A stretch of DNA of 64,000 nucleotides from Heterohyrax brucei (Eukaryota > Chordata > Mammalia > Hyracoidea > Procaviidae). The stretch lies in contig CM053141.1 of NCBI GenBank assembly GCA_028571685.1, positions 1,426,001 through 1,490,000 on the forward strand, written 5' to 3'. The notes beneath the pieces are model-generated. The model searched no databases. It was not told where the DNA came from and saw only the letters and a list, made by a program, of their open reading frames with translations. Made by a program: the position numbers and the translations under genes. Below are positions 21,545 to 32,649 of this stretch, in pieces; within the stretch, counting starts at the first letter, position 1; every line of letters begins with the position of its first letter.

Positions 21545-21945
21545 CGCGAGACCTAGCTGAGACACTGCTGCACCCCGCGGGGCCCCAGCTCCCCGACCCG
21601 GGCCTGGCGGGGCTGGGCCGGCAACCTCGCAGCCCTCTGGCTCTGACGTGGCTCCTCCGGGAGGGCAGAGGCGGAGCCGGGCTCCGTGCACACGTGGACA
21701 CGGGCGCGGGGCTGCCGATGCAACAGCCCTGAAGTCAAGGTTTCGGGATCTGTTTCCTGACAGGCCGAGCTCCCCACAAACGGCAGACACCTCAGGGGGA
21801 CGGGCTCGCAGCCAGGTGACAGTGATGGCCGGGAGGCGGACTGACGGCAGGCGGGCCATCCCAGCCTCTCCCAGGGCCGATCACAGGCCCACAGTGGGAT
21901 TCACACGCGCAGCCCTCGGCGACAGTTCCTCGACAGGAGTCATCT
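21545..21945. promoter_or_regulatory. Candidate CpG island
   Basis: By eye this 400-bp block holds about 34 CpG and is strongly GC-rich. That gives an observed/expected CpG ratio of very roughly 0.7, above the usual 0.6 cut-off, in DNA not derived from a recognised repeat. CpG is otherwise depleted here. No TATA box, exon or transcript start can be placed. It could be an orphan island, a promoter outside the annotated genes, or a product of biased gene conversion. Confidence 0.45.
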
Positions 21946-22002
21946 TGCTTCTTGGTCAGCATTTTCTTGTCCCCTGAGGCTGGTCACTCATGGGACCGTT
22001 GT

Positions 22003-22345
22003 GAGCTGCTGTCCAGTGGGCTCCAGCTTGTGGGGACCCTGTGCACGACGGGCGGACACGCTGCTGGCCCTGGGCTGCCTTCATGGCCACCGGGCAATCC
22101 GGCCCCTGCCGTGGCCGCAGTGTGTCCTGCCAGCCTCCCCGCGGGGCCGTTTCCAGCACCGCATTCGGCCCACAGGGCTCCATGGGCTGGTTGTCAGGGG
22201 TAGACTGTCATCCTTCCTCATCTGTCTGAGTGGGTGGCTCCGCTGACACCTGTCCCCATGGGTCAGGCTCCTGGTATTTGGAATGTTGGTGTCACAGCCC
22301 CACACAGGCCACAGCAGTGCCACCGCCAGATGGGTGCTGCGTGGG
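22003..22345 (-). mobile_element. Internally deleted RTE derivative, reverse
   Basis: The left half is the reversed RTE tail ('gctccagcttgtggggaccc', then 'gcagtgtgtcctgcc'). The right half is the reversed RTE 5' region ('tggctccgctgacacctgtc', 'gggtcaggctcctggtattt', 'ccaccgccagatgggtgctg'). The coding region is missing. The join looks different from copies at 11073 and 49153, losing more of the 3' end. Confidence 0.68.
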
Positions 22346-22630
22346 GCCCACACGCCTACTACTGCTGAATTCAGAACAAAACAATACAGATTACATATTG
22401 CATGAGGCACACTAAGAAAGGATTCATTGCTTACCTGAACTGGAAAACTAACTGGGGACCTGTATTTTCTCTGGCCACCTTACTGGTACAGAACCCTTGT
22501 CCAGAGCTGAGAGGCCCCCTGACATCCTGCGTGTTCTGGTCAATAGGTCCATCCTGGCCTCCCCTTCGTCTTCCTCCCTCCTGGCCCAAACTGGAAAGCC
22601 AAGCCCTGGATGACTCTCCCTCTGTGTTAC

Positions 22631-22666
22631 GTGTGTCTCTGTGTGTGTGTGTGTGTGTGTGTGTGT
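22631..22666. repeat. (GT)n microsatellite
   Basis: The tract has one 'ctct' interruption followed by about 13 uninterrupted GT units. Confidence 0.97.
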
Positions 22667-22694
22667 TCATCTCTCCTCTGGGGTTGACCTTAAT

Positions 22695-22880
22695 GTCTCT
22701 GAGGCAGGTTCTGATTTAATTAAGATACACTCTGTTTGGCCCACACCACTTGTCAATTTTAATTAAACTGATTGTATATTATACTTAATTCACAAAAGGA
22801 AATGCAAGAGCCTGTGCATTTGATAAGAACTGTAATTATCTCTATTTGAAATGCCATGGTTTTATATCTAGAAATCCTCA
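22695..22880. other. AT-rich island with paired TTAATTAA, candidate conserved element
   Basis: It holds no recognised repeat. TTAATTAA palindromes lie at 22716-22723 and 22759-22766, 43 bp apart (about four helix turns). Such sites suit homeodomain dimers. The stretch contrasts with GC-rich surroundings. Function is inferred from composition only. Confidence 0.4.
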
Positions 22881-23127
22881 TTTTAGAACGGAAGTCACTT
22901 TAGGCCAACTTTTCCCTTGCATCAGTGTCTTGGAGCCATCTCTGTCTGTGACTTCAATTCACGGGTGTCTGTTTCCATTACAGGAAGACATCATTTGTCC
23001 AGCAGACACCAAGGGTCTGTTGGGTCCCAGTCCATGTCAGCTGCCATGTTGGAACCCCTGAGTCAGCAGAAGCCAATTTGTGATAGCAGTCTCTGTCTTG
23101 CCTTCGTTCTGTCCTCGCAGCCTTTAG

Positions 23128-23235
23128 AAGCTGTCCACATGTGCACGGGTGTGTTTTCACTGCACCGCTCGGTTACGTGTTCAGGAGCTGTCCATGTGTG
23201 CACAGGTGGATGACCTCTGCGCTGCTCAGTTACGT
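23128..23235. repeat. Imperfect tandem duplication, about 55-60-bp unit
   Basis: 'agctgtccacatgtgcacgg' near 23128 recurs as 'agctgtccatgtgtgcacag' near 23185, each followed by 'ctgc.ccgctc.gttacgtgtt'-like sequence. It directly precedes a full-length SINE. Confidence 0.75.
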
Positions 23236-23243
23236 GTTCCGCT

Positions 23244-23550
23244 GTGCTGCTGCCTGACTCACGTGACCCCTTGGACCACAGAATGAAATTCTGCCCGGTC
23301 TCGCACTGTCTCTGTGGCTGGTGAGGACGGGACTGTTGTGACCCAGAGGGTTTGGAAGTTGATATCGAGACTTTTTTTGCTGGTCCATCTTCACCTGGAA
23401 GCTCCCTTGTCACCTGTTTAGCGTCACAGTGACACAAAGGCCTCCGCTCACAGAGGTTGGTGACTGCACTTGAGGTCACTGTTGGGGGCCTGAACCCTGG
23501 TCTCCTGCAAGGGTGGGGACTGTTCTACCACAGAACCACCAGTGTCCCCC
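23244..23550 (-). mobile_element. tRNA/RTE SINE, near full length, reverse
   Basis: In reverse the tail is 'ctgactcacgtgaccccttg' and 'acagaatgaaattctgcccg', the body 'tcacctggaagctcccttgt' and 'cctccgctcacagaggttgg', and the head 'ggcctgaaccctggtctcct' and 'tctaccacagaaccacc'. The head contains the complement of a tRNA B box ('ggttcaggcc'), so an internal RNA polymerase III promoter existed. The body resembles the RTE 5' region and the tail the RTE 3' end. Confidence 0.88.
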
Positions 23551-24604
23551 AAACTGTCTCACCCAGTGGAGAGGAGTTGTCCTCTTTCGCCCTTCTTTGA
23601 TGAAGACTCTCTGGTTAAGGTTGGCCCCACATGGTGTGTCAGCTGGTGGTCAGCATTCTGGCCTGTGGAGTGTGGCAGCTCTGTCTCTGCAGCAGATTTT
23701 CTGTGAACTGTGACAGACCCTCCCGTCAGCTACCCGCCCTCTTGCTTCTGAGACCATCGGGAATTCCTCCATCATGCTGGGGGACAGCCCCTGACTCTGG
23801 GGTTAGGGCCATCAGGTAGTCCTTGGATGGACTCTTGACCTTGACACTTCACCTTGCTTCTGGAGCAACTGAAACCCACCTGGACCCTGTGAGCGGCAGC
23901 CTCGAGGCCACCACGACCGGAGCGTGGGGCTCATTTGTCAGGCCCTGTGCTGTGTCCGTCTGCCAGGGGAAACGGCACTGCTAAAACAGGAGTTCCTCCT
24001 ACCCTGTCTGTGTCCCACTGCGCCTTCTGTGTCCACAGATTCCAGAACCCTGAGCAAATTCTCAAGTTCATTTAACACTTCATGTGACTGTGGCAGCGTA
24101 GACCGAGGCCAGCCCTACAGGCAGGTTTCCCGTCTTCCCCGCTGTGGTCCACTTCCGCCCTCTCTGATGCACGGAAAATGTTTGCTGTGGTCACTGGAGC
24201 GGTCCAGACGGAGGACAGTGACAGGAAATCAATGTGCAGCCGGGTGGCCGAGGAGAACCTTAAATAACACCTTAAAGGGGACCTGCTCTGCTGGGACCCC
24301 ACCAGGCACTGTGGGAACACCTGCAGGGGTCACACGTGCTAACACGCACACTTTTTAGGGTGCAGCAGTCTCGCAAAACCAGCAGACAGAAACCAGAGTT
24401 GGCATCACAATGAAAAGACACTGATTCACAGATTTTTCTGACACTTTTTTTCCCCTCCTGTCCCTATGGTGAGAACACTAAAAAAAATCCTGACCTTGGC
24501 TCTTTGCTTAAGCTGTGCCATGAGACCCGCCCCAGGCCTCGTATTTGCTGCACACAAGCAACACAGGCAGCCTCTCCATGCGGCTAGGAGAGCAGTGCCA
24601 CAGG
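23551..24604. other. Unassigned sequence
   Basis: No repeat family was recognised. 24380-24490 is somewhat AT-rich. The longest frame (23924-24358 on +, 144 codons) shows no domain and no flanking splice signals. Confidence 0.4.
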
Positions 24605-24810
24605 GTGCCTGAAAGGGCAGGGTGTGTTTTTCTCACTGCCGAGGATGCTGGAAGCTGGAATTCAGGGCCCCAGCTCCGGGGGAGGCTTGCTGGGTGCCAG
24701 CTCTGGGGGCACCGTTGTGTCAGCATCTCTAGTGGGGCGCTCCTCGCTTCCTCAGCTGTCTCCCCTTGGGCTTGCTTGCGTCTGGAACCAATCTGCTGTT
24801 TCAGTCTCAC
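24605..24810 (-). mobile_element. MaLR-like LTR fragment, reverse
   Basis: 'tttttctcactgccgaggat', 'ctggaattcagggccccagc' and 'tccgggggagg' follow the reversed 3' third of the local LTR family. The rest has decayed beyond recognition. Confidence 0.5.
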
Positions 24811-26199
24811 TCCCCACAGACGGGGCCTGATGAGTATTACAAAGAAATGCCTGCTCCTGGGACAGGTGAGGTCGCTTCACTGTGTGATGGGCCTGTGACT
24901 CACCAGTGGGTCTGGGAGCTCCTGACCCCTTGGCAGTCAGAGGCCTCTGGAGGTGGACGCAAGGACGTCAGCCCTGCGCCCCAGCCCTCAGCCCTTCCTG
25001 CAGCGCTGGGGACCCCGAACTTGCTGGTTCTCGTGGTGCTCTGATTGGGCATTGGCTGGCAGCTCCCTCCCCCTCTCTGCCAGGGGGACGGTTCTGCACA
25101 CAGAAGACCTGCGTTCTAGCAGCTGAGCTTTTGGAAATCAGTCCCCAGGCGCCCCCAGAGCTGGGTGCTGGAGCCACGCTGCTCCGTTCTTGGGGCTTTG
25201 GGTGCTTTGTATCCCATGGTGGCCTTGCCAGCCAGCCATGGCACTCACCAGGCCGGCACTGGGGAGACACTGGGTGTTAGAAGAAGGACGGGGCAGGGCT
25301 GGTGGTCGGTGAGCCACCTATGACATGTTCCAGAGGGATCACACCCACGCTTCCACCGCACTCCAAGACTGGCGGCTAGGGGGGAGGGAGAGGAGGAAAT
25401 GAGTCACTGAAGAACTAGGGTATCCCAAGTCCCCTAGGCCACGATTCACCACCCGTTTAACCGTGTGAACTATTTGTGACACCTTGGAAGGTTTCATTAT
25501 ATCAATTGTAAGTTATTATTTTAATTTTTTGTTGGGGGTAAGAGAGGGAGGCCTTGGTCTTCTAGGGAGATAAAGCCAAACCCCTAAACCTTTGTCTAGA
25601 AAGAAAAGTCTCAAGAGGAATACTTGTGCTCTGATGGTGTTCGGATCCCTTGGGGGCCACCGCTCACCTTCAGTGGGCCTCCTGCCTGAGTGTCCAGAGG
25701 AACCTCCGCCTGGTGAGTCCCCATGGGGTCCCTGTCCCTTGGGTGCCCTGTCCCTCTGGATTTCCCTGGGAGCGTGTCTCCAGTCCTGGGAACCCTGCAG
25801 CACTCTGCAGATCCTCACGGGAGATGCTTTCTGGGCAGCCCGGGAGCATATGGAACCCGTGGTGCCCTCGGAGCTCTCTTCTCAGAGACATGGACCCGAA
25901 GTCTTCTGGGATGAACAGCACTTGCCTTCTGCTGGCCCAGTTACCTAAACAACTGAAGCTCTTAAACCTGGCTGTGCAGCTCGGCCCCTCCTCCTCCTAC
26001 CACCTGCCCCAGGAGTCAGTTAGGAAAACCAGGAAGCTGCATGATGCCAGCGGTCGTCACACTTCTCTGGGAGCTTGGGTGGAGGTGCGTAGATGTTAGC
26101 TTCTTGGCCACATCGTCTGAAAATTAAATTCTGGAAAGTTCACTAAGGATGACCTCCTTTGTGTTTAAACCTTTGTGCATAAGCGATGTTATTTGCTTT
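24811..26199. other. Unassigned; mostly GC-rich
   Basis: 25440-25600 is AT-richer. Overlapping frames at 25592-26099 on + reflect composition; no exon boundaries or domains are apparent. 26110-26195 resembles neutral sequence. Confidence 0.4.
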
Positions 26200-26490
26200 G
26201 TTGTGACTGTTAGGGGTCATTCGTCCGTCCTGACTCAGTGACCCAGAGACTGTAGGACAGAACACCGCTGGTCCTGTGCCGTCCTCACAGCTGTGGTACT
26301 GCACCCACCTGTCTAGCTGAGGGTCTTCCTCTTTTCCGCTGACCCTCTGCTTTACTGAACACGCTGTCCTCCAGGGGCTGGCCCCTCCTGGTAACAAGTC
26401 CAGAGTACCTGGGAGGAACCCAGGTACGGGACCCTCGTTTCTAAGGCGCATGCTGGCTGTACTTCTTCCTGACGTTCTTCTGACGGGAGT
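26200..26490 (-). mobile_element. RTE LINE 3' end
   Basis: 'gtgactgttaggggtcattc', 'gctgagggtcttcctctttt', 'cgctgaccctctgctttact' and 'aggcgcatgctggctgtact' give the reversed RTE 3' end. A small insertion of about 30 bp near 26405-26435 contains 'cctgggaggaacccaggtac', a short inverted repeat. Confidence 0.88.
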
Positions 26491-26519
26491 CCCGTAATTT
26501 GGTTCATTCTCTGGTATGG

Positions 26520-26640
26520 GGCGCCGCAGGGTCAGTGGCAGAACCCTGGCCTTCCACGTGGCAAACCCAGGTTTGGTTTCCGGTTGAAGGACCCCACGCC
26601 CACCACACCCCGCCTGTCAGCCATGTGTGGCTCTCTGCGA
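26520..26640 (+). mobile_element. tRNA/RTE SINE, 5' head
   Basis: 'cagtggcagaaccctggcct', 'tccacgtggcaaacccagg' and 'tttggtttccggttgaagga' are the forward tRNA-derived head with its B-box region, followed by 'ccgcctgtcagcca'. The body and tail are absent. Confidence 0.75.
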
Positions 26641-27929
26641 GTCAGGTGACAGAAGCTTCAGTGAATAGTCTGACTTCGAAGTACGTCATGACTGGGGGCA
26701 AATTCACTGGGCAAATTGTCGCCACTGCAGGAAACCTGAGGAGTGAGAGATCATTTTCTAAAATTGTTTTCAAAATGAAAACAGGTTTGATTATTTTTAT
26801 GCTGGTGGGAGTGTGATATGTGCTCGGCATGAGCACTAGGTCGTGATGCTAAGGAGACCAAAGCAGCATCATCTGTAAACTCACTGCAAGGAGTGGCCTT
26901 TGGTGACAATTTAGGTAGCGGCTTCCTAGCCTGCTTCGTCTGTGACAACGTATCTGTTAGCTTTTGCCTCCTGAGGAACAGCTGGAAGACTGATGGCTCG
27001 AAAACCACCTGTCTGATTCATCTCCCGCAGGCTGGCGTTCTGAGCCAAGCCAAGCCCGGCGTCCCTGGTGTGGCCCAGGGTCGGCTGGTCTCAGCTGGGG
27101 GTGCTCGCGGGTGCCGGTGTGTATGTGGGTGCCAGGTGCTGGGGGGTGGGCTTTGATACGTGGGGACCTGCTCTGCCCCCTGATTGTCCTGACTGTTGTG
27201 TTCTTGCGCCTCACTGAAGGACAGGGGAGCAGGCAAGTTCAGGGTGTCACATGGATGAGACGCAGGACATCCAGGGTGTGACATGGAGAAGGAGCAGGAT
27301 ACCCAGGCTGTCACATGGATGGGGACAGTCCAGGGTGTCTCATGGATGAGGGAGCAGGAGAATCGAGGCTGTGAGTCTGTCTGTCTCCTGCTGGGCCGTG
27401 TGCTTTGCTGACCTGGTTCAGAGGCCATTCTAAAAGCAGCACTCCACAGAAAGGAAAATCAATAAGCAATTTCCTTCTCCCTTGTCGCCCCATGGCTGAC
27501 AAGGACAGCACACACTTGGGGGCGGTGTCCAGGGCTGAGGGTGCTGTATGAAAACGGAGACAATGGGGAAGGGGCATTGGCCACATGGGCATGCTGATGG
27601 GCACGGTGCTGCTCAGGGCATCTCCTTTTAGCACTGCCAGGCCCTGTGTCCGAGCCCCCTTTCCTGGCTGATGGCCCGGGGCGTTTTCAGGGTCCCAGGG
27701 GGCCAGTGTTGCCTGACTCTGAACCGTCTTCCCCCTGGTTTAGAGAGGGTCCCTCAGAAAGGCCACCTGAGGGACAGACCCCTGGCGCCCAGGGCAGAGG
27801 GTCCCTCCCACACCCCAGACCCAGAGTGCTCCGCCCTGTCATCTGTCACCCTCTCCTTCCCAGGAGTAGCTGCTTCCATGGAGCTGATTCCGCTGGGTGT
27901 GGGAAGACGGGTGTCACCGCAGTCAGCGA
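26641..27929. other. Unassigned unique sequence flanking a minisatellite
   Basis: 26640-27010 is AT-richer and unique-looking. The rest is GC-rich. Frames on both strands at 27646-28254 and 27018-27428 have no protein features. Confidence 0.4.
27240..27375. repeat. Minisatellite, 27-34-bp unit, about four copies
   Basis: Units starting 'caggGTGTcacatggatg' or close variants begin at 27240, 27272, 27304 and 27331; a degraded fifth start is at 27365. Unit lengths are 32, 32, 27 and 34 bp. Confidence 0.9.
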
Positions 27930-28000
27930 GCCTGGTGGCTTCGTTGTGTTGCCCATGGGTCACCGAGGGCCAGAGACCACTCAATGGCAGCTGACAACAG
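27930..28000 (+). mobile_element. tRNA/RTE SINE or RTE 3' tail
   Basis: 'cttcgttgtgttgcccatgg', 'gtcaccgagggccagagacc' and 'actcaatggcagctgacaac' match the forward shared 3' tail. What precedes it is too diverged to say which element it came from. Confidence 0.65.
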
Positions 28001-28024
28001 TCCTCCTCTTTAACTGCTCAGTGG

Positions 28025-28152
28025 CCCTCCCCCGACCCTCCCCATCCGCCCACTGCCCCTCTCCCTCCCATGTCCCCCTTTTCTCCTGTCCCTTCCCCCC
28101 TTCCCCTCCTTTCTTCCCTCCCTTCTTTCCTTCCATGATTCCTCTTCCAGGA
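28025..28152. repeat. Polypyrimidine tract
   Basis: About 100 bp are almost entirely C and T on + ('cttcccccttcccctccttt' and similar). It starts about 25 bp after the SINE/RTE tail. Such homopurine/homopyrimidine tracts can adopt triplex DNA, but nothing shows that here. Confidence 0.9.
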
Positions 28153-28414
28153 ACAACCCTTGTAACCCTGCTGTCTGGGAACCAGCTAGAACATTTCTTA
28201 ATACACGGCATCACACACCTCTCAGTACTGCCTCCTGCGAACAACAGCGCTTAGGTAGCTGGTGTCCACCGCTGTATGGGTGAGGCCTCTGTGACCTGCA
28301 GGGCAGCACCCTGTGCACCGGACAGGCCTGAGTGAGGCCCTGCCCACACCTGGTCAGTGCCCCCGACAGGGACACAGTGACAACGCCAAAGAGAAGCTGC
28401 AATAGGAGACACCC

Positions 28415-28880
28415 GTCTCAGTCGGCCAGCGCTGCTGTGACAGAAGTAATAGAGGGGGTCGTCTTCAATGAGCACAAGCTGATTCTCTCCCAGTCCAGCG
28501 GGCGTCAAGGCTGCATTCAGGCGTCGGCTCTGGAGGAAGGCCCTTGTCATCTATCTTCCCCCGGACCGGGAGCTTCTCCGCACGGGAATCCCGAGTCCAA
28601 AGGACGTGTTCTGCTCCTGGGGCTGCTTTCTTGGTCGGGTGAGGGCCCGCGTGTTTCTCTGCTCACTCCAGTCTGTTATGTCTCACAGGAGCTTGGCCTG
28701 TGGCACACTCTGACTGTGGCACACTCTGACTTGTGGATCTCATCACTGTAGCTGCCAACAGCCCGCCTGGCTGATGTCACAGGGACAGGATTTACAACAG
28801 GTGACAAGACGGGGAACAGTCTCACAACACTACGAACCACGGCATCGCCAAGCTGACAGATTGACAGGTATTGTGGGGGG
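28415..28880 (-). mobile_element. MaLR-like LTR, reverse
   Basis: 'gccagcgctgctgtgacaga', 'tctctcccagtccagcgggc', 'gccacttgtcat'-like sequence around 28540, and 'ggcatcgccaagctgacaga' at the right end place this in the local LTR family, reversed. A 19-bp tandem duplication, 'gtggcacactctgact', lies near 28700-28735. It abuts a forward MaLR internal region. Confidence 0.75.
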
Positions 28881-28885
28881 CCCCC

Positions 28886-29920
28886 TGAGAGTGGGGTTCT
28901 GCTCTAGCAAATACCTAAAATGTGGGAGCTGTTTTGAAACTGCGAATAGATAGAAGATTCAGAAAGAACGAAGAAGGCGCAGATGGTGAGAAACAACAGA
29001 GGACTGGTGGCTGCAGCAGTGGCAGCAGCAGAACCAGAAACAGCACTGGAGCCGACCCATGGAGTGAGAGAGCTCAGTGCTCGTGCACAGTTTTCCTCTG
29101 GGAACACGGTGCCTCCAGGCACTTGGGTCCACGGAGCTGGCCTTGCTGACCCACAGAGAGAGAGAGCTGAGTGCCTTTGGGCAGGATGCTTTCCAGCAAG
29201 AGTGGGGGGCCTCCGGGCACTTGAATCAGTGGAGCTACAGAGCTTTGGAACACTTTGCCTGGCAGGGCAGATGTGGGCCTGAGGCCCAGGCCGTGCGGCC
29301 ACAGGAAGCTGAAGCCAAAGAGACAAACAGCGTCAGAAGCCGAGCTGCCTCAGCCTCAAAAAAGGCATGACCATGACCTCAGGGGTTTGAAAGGGTGGAT
29401 CCAGGGCTCTCTGTGTCTTGACAGAGTGGAATTGTCACTCAGTTGGGCTTAGGGGGCACCTAAAGCCAGTGGGGCAGAGTTTCTGTCCAAGTGGGCCTGG
29501 AAGGCAGAGTTGTAACTCAGGGCTGGGGGTCTCCATTCAGAATCCAGAGAGTGTGGCCAATACCTAGAGTCTGGAGGGCAGGGCCATTGTGTAAAATATC
29601 TCAGAAAGTGGAAGATTATTTTCAAAGGTTTGAGGGCTAATATACTGTGTTCTGCTGGCTTGCCTGTTGCCAGTTAATCTCTTCTTTCCCTGCAATTTCT
29701 CCCATCTGTAATGGAATGTCTGACTTGTGCCTGTTCTGCCATTGTGCCGTTAGAAGCAGACAGCTTGCATTCTGGGTTTCATAGATGTAAAGAAATTTTT
29801 GAATTTTGGACTTGGAACTGATTTAAGACTTCGGTCATATGGGATGGACATGATTTTTCTATGATGAGGTGAATATGTTACATGTTTCTATGATGTGATT
29901 TTTGGGGTGCCAAAGGGTGG
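28886..29920 (+). mobile_element. MaLR internal region, forward
   Basis: The right half is clear: 'aaatatctcagaaagtggaa', 'gagggctaatatactgtgtt', 'ctgctggcttgcctgttgcc', 'gaatgtctgacttgtgcctg', 'gaattttggacttggaactg', then 'gacatga' before the LTR. This is the known order of MaLR internal DNA. The left half is more diverged, and its + and - frames (about 100-140 codons) are not credible proteins. Confidence 0.75.
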
Positions 29921-30449
29921 GATGTCATGGGTTGAATTGTGTCTCCCCCCAAAAAATAGGTGTAGCCATGTGGCTGGGCCATGATTTCCAGTGTCTTGTG
30001 ACTGTCCTCCAGTTTGTGGTTTTCCTATGCTATATGTTAAAGGATAGGGTGGGGTTGTAAATTCCTTCATAGGATCACCCCCCTGCTCCACTGTAAAGGG
30101 AGTTTCCCTGGAGTATGGCTCACCCCACCCTTAATCCTTTCATCCTGCAAGATTTAAAAGGAAAGAGAAGCAAGCAGACAACTGGGAACCTTGTACCATC
30201 AAGAAAGCTGGATGGGGAGAAGAGCGTGTGCTTCAGTCCTGAGGTTTCTGCGCCAAGATGCTCCCTGGACAAAGACTGATGCAATACTGGGCTTTCCTCT
30301 AGATCTGACTAGGGGGAAAGTCTTCCCCTGGAGTGGACATCCTGAATGTGGACTTGTAACCTACTGGACTATGTAAGAATAAACTTTTCTTTGTTAAAAC
30401 TGTCTACTCTGTGGTATTTCTGTTAAAGCAGCCCTAGCTGGCTAAAACA
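29921..30449 (+). mobile_element. MaLR-like LTR, forward, 3' LTR
   Basis: It begins near 'tgtcatgggttgaattgtgt' and ends 'ctagctggctaaaaca'. It contains 'gtaaagggagtttccctgga', 'aaaggaaagagaagcaagca', 'ggacttgtaacctactggac' and AATAAA in 'aagaataaactttt'. It follows forward internal sequence. Immediately to the right (30450-30495) a reversed scrap of MaLR internal DNA appears ('attcatgtccttgtcacatg'). Confidence 0.9.
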
Positions 30450-30721
30450 CCCCCCAAATTCATGTCCTTGTCACATGTAAAACATTGTCTTTCAGAGAAT
30501 TTCTTTTGCCATAGTTTATATTAAAATCAGAGAAGGAAAAGCAAAACCCCCAAACTGCCCTCCTTCTTGTCAGTAGGCCGGGAGTCCCCAGTCCCCACGT
30601 GGGCCCACCTGGAAGGGGTTCAGAGCGAGTTGTCCGGCCTCATGTGCAGCTTTGTTTCTGTAAGCTGGGGAGTTGGGGGAGGGGCTCTGTGGTCCCCAGT
30701 GGCTGTGGGCCTCTCTCTGTG

Positions 30722-31100
30722 TGTCTGAGCTTTACTGGCTTGCTGTGACAAGTGCCACCCGTGGGTGACTTTGGAAAGCTGAAATCCACTGTCTCCAAAT
30801 CTGAGTTCAGGGTGTCAGCCACATTGACTCCTCTGCAGTCTGAGGGAGGATCTGCTCCCCAGCTCTCGCCCGGTTCTGGAGACAGCAGAGGTTCTCGGCC
30901 TTTCTCGGCACACAGCCGTGCTGTGGTCACCCAGCGTCCTTCCTCTACCTAGCTGTCTCTGTGACTCTTGTCTGTTACAGGATGCCACTGGGAAGGGGCT
31001 GGGACCCACTCTGCAGTGGGACCTCATGGGAAGTGGCACCACCTCCGCAGACCCTACTCCCAGACAAGGTCATGTTCACAGGCCCAGGGGTGAGGACTGC
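30722..31100 (-). mobile_element. MLT1-type LTR, reverse
   Basis: 'ggcttgctgtgacaagtgcc', 'tctgagttcagggtgtcagc', 'gacaaggtcatgttcacagg' and 'cccaggggtgagg' follow the reversed MLT1 order. It is highly diverged, and the 30496-30721 stretch before it is unassigned. Confidence 0.62.
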
Positions 31101-31877
31101 ACCTCCTCTTGCTGGGGCTGCAGCTCTACCCTCAGCCCAGCACAGGCTGCCGCTGGGCGCTGCCAGGAGCCCACGGCCTCACACACGGCCCGGAAGTGCT
31201 CTGTGCCAGACAGCAGAGTCTGGTGGACAGTCACGGGGGCCGAAGGGTCTCTGTGCCTCCAAACCTCACTGCAGGTCCCCGTGAAGGCAGGTCCCAGGTC
31301 AGGCCACCAGGCACACGCAGAGCAGTTCCTGAGCTATGTTTGGTGAGCTGGGGGTACCTCTGTCCCCTTCAGGTACTCCCTTCCCACGTGGCAGTGACAG
31401 CACCACGGGGTCATCACATTGTGTCCTCACAGCAGAGCCTGGCCATCCCACCAGCCCTGCATCTGGAACCTCGGGACTTGGCAGCCGCAGGTAGAACCCT
31501 TCGGACTGAGCCCGGAGCCTCCTGGGGGTGCGGATGGCCAATTCCCAGACGCTCTCAGCAAACGGAGGAGTGGGCTGTGGCCGCCCAGCCGGGCGCGAGC
31601 TTCCCGCATCGGTCACACCGGAGGGGTCCCGTCTGCTTGCTGACCAGCTGCTGTTCCAAGGACAAGGGGTCTGTATTCTAAGAACGTGCTTGCAGTTATC
31701 CTTCCTTCTAGAAGGATCTCGCAAAGCCCTTGCCCTCAGGTGGATGATGGAGGAGGTGGAGGTGGATGATGATGGACAATCTAAGTCCCCAGGACAACCC
31801 CGTCTCTGGCGCCTTCTGTTGGAGGGAGGTTGAAGGCGGGAGTACTGTGGGGGGCGCGGGGAGGAAGGTGTCCTCAG
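31101..31877. other. Unassigned GC-rich sequence
   Basis: No repeat was recognised apart from a purine-rich 'ggatgatggaggaggtggag' run near 31742. Frames on both strands overlap (31109-31681 on +, 31299-31724 on -). 31560-31630 has several CpG. Confidence 0.4.
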
Positions 31878-32200
31878 GGTGCCGTGGGGTCGGCTCCGGC
31901 TTGTGGTGACCTGACGTCTGAGAAGCCAGCACCGCCTGGTCCCGAAGCAGCCTTGTCACTGTGTTCAGCCCATCCTTGGGGCGACTGTGCCTGTCCGTCT
32001 CATGGAAGATCTCCCTGGCTTCTGTTGATCCTCTGCTTGGCCAGACATAGTGTCCTTTTCTAGAAACCGGCCCTTCCTGATGAGACATCCGAAACAAGTG
32101 AGTCAGCATCTCCCTGCCCTCATTTCTAAGGCACATCCTGGTTGCGTTTCTCCCAGGACTGCTGGTTTGTTCTGTTTGCGGTCCACGTGTATTCCGTACT
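31878..32200 (-). mobile_element. RTE LINE 3' end
   Basis: 'tcagggtgccgtggggtcgg', 'gtccgtctcatggaagatct', 'ccttcctgatgagacatccg', 'atttctaaggcacatcctgg' and 'gtccacgtgtattccgtact' give the reversed RTE 3' end with a few small deletions. Confidence 0.85.
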
Positions 32201-32554
32201 GCAGAGAAGACAGGAGCATGGGGGTCAGAAACGGTGGGTCAGGGGTGGGGGGATGGGTGAGGGATGGATGAAGCCGGGGGGCATGGGCGGCAGCCTGGAG
32301 GGATGCCTGGGTGACGACCATGGGCTGAAGGTGAAGCCTATCACTCTGTCCCCAGAGGAGCTGCCCTGGGGAACACGGGTCACCGGCACCAGTACCTCCT
32401 CTTGTCCCCTCAGTAAAGAAGCATACAGAACAAGAGCCTGCATCCACTTGCGTCTGTGTCTCCTCCACCTCAGTGTCCCTCCTTCTTCACTGGGCCCCAC
32501 GGTTGTGGAATGCGGCTGTTTCATAACCGTCTGCTGTGACTGCTGTCCCTTGGT

Positions 32555-32648
32555 GCTGTTGGCAGTTGTTAAGCTGAGCCTGACTCACAGCAATGCCATG
32601 TGTCTGGGTGAAACAGCTCTACATGGTTTTCAAGGCTCTGAAGTATAA
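32555..32648 (-). mobile_element. AfroSINE, reverse, tail half
   Basis: 'gcagttgttaagctgagcct', 'gactcacagcaatgccatgt' and 'acatggttttcaaggctctg' are the reversed tail and start of the body. It stops where a forward RTE begins. 32201-32554 before it is unassigned GC-rich sequence. Confidence 0.78.
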
Positions 32649-32649
32649 A

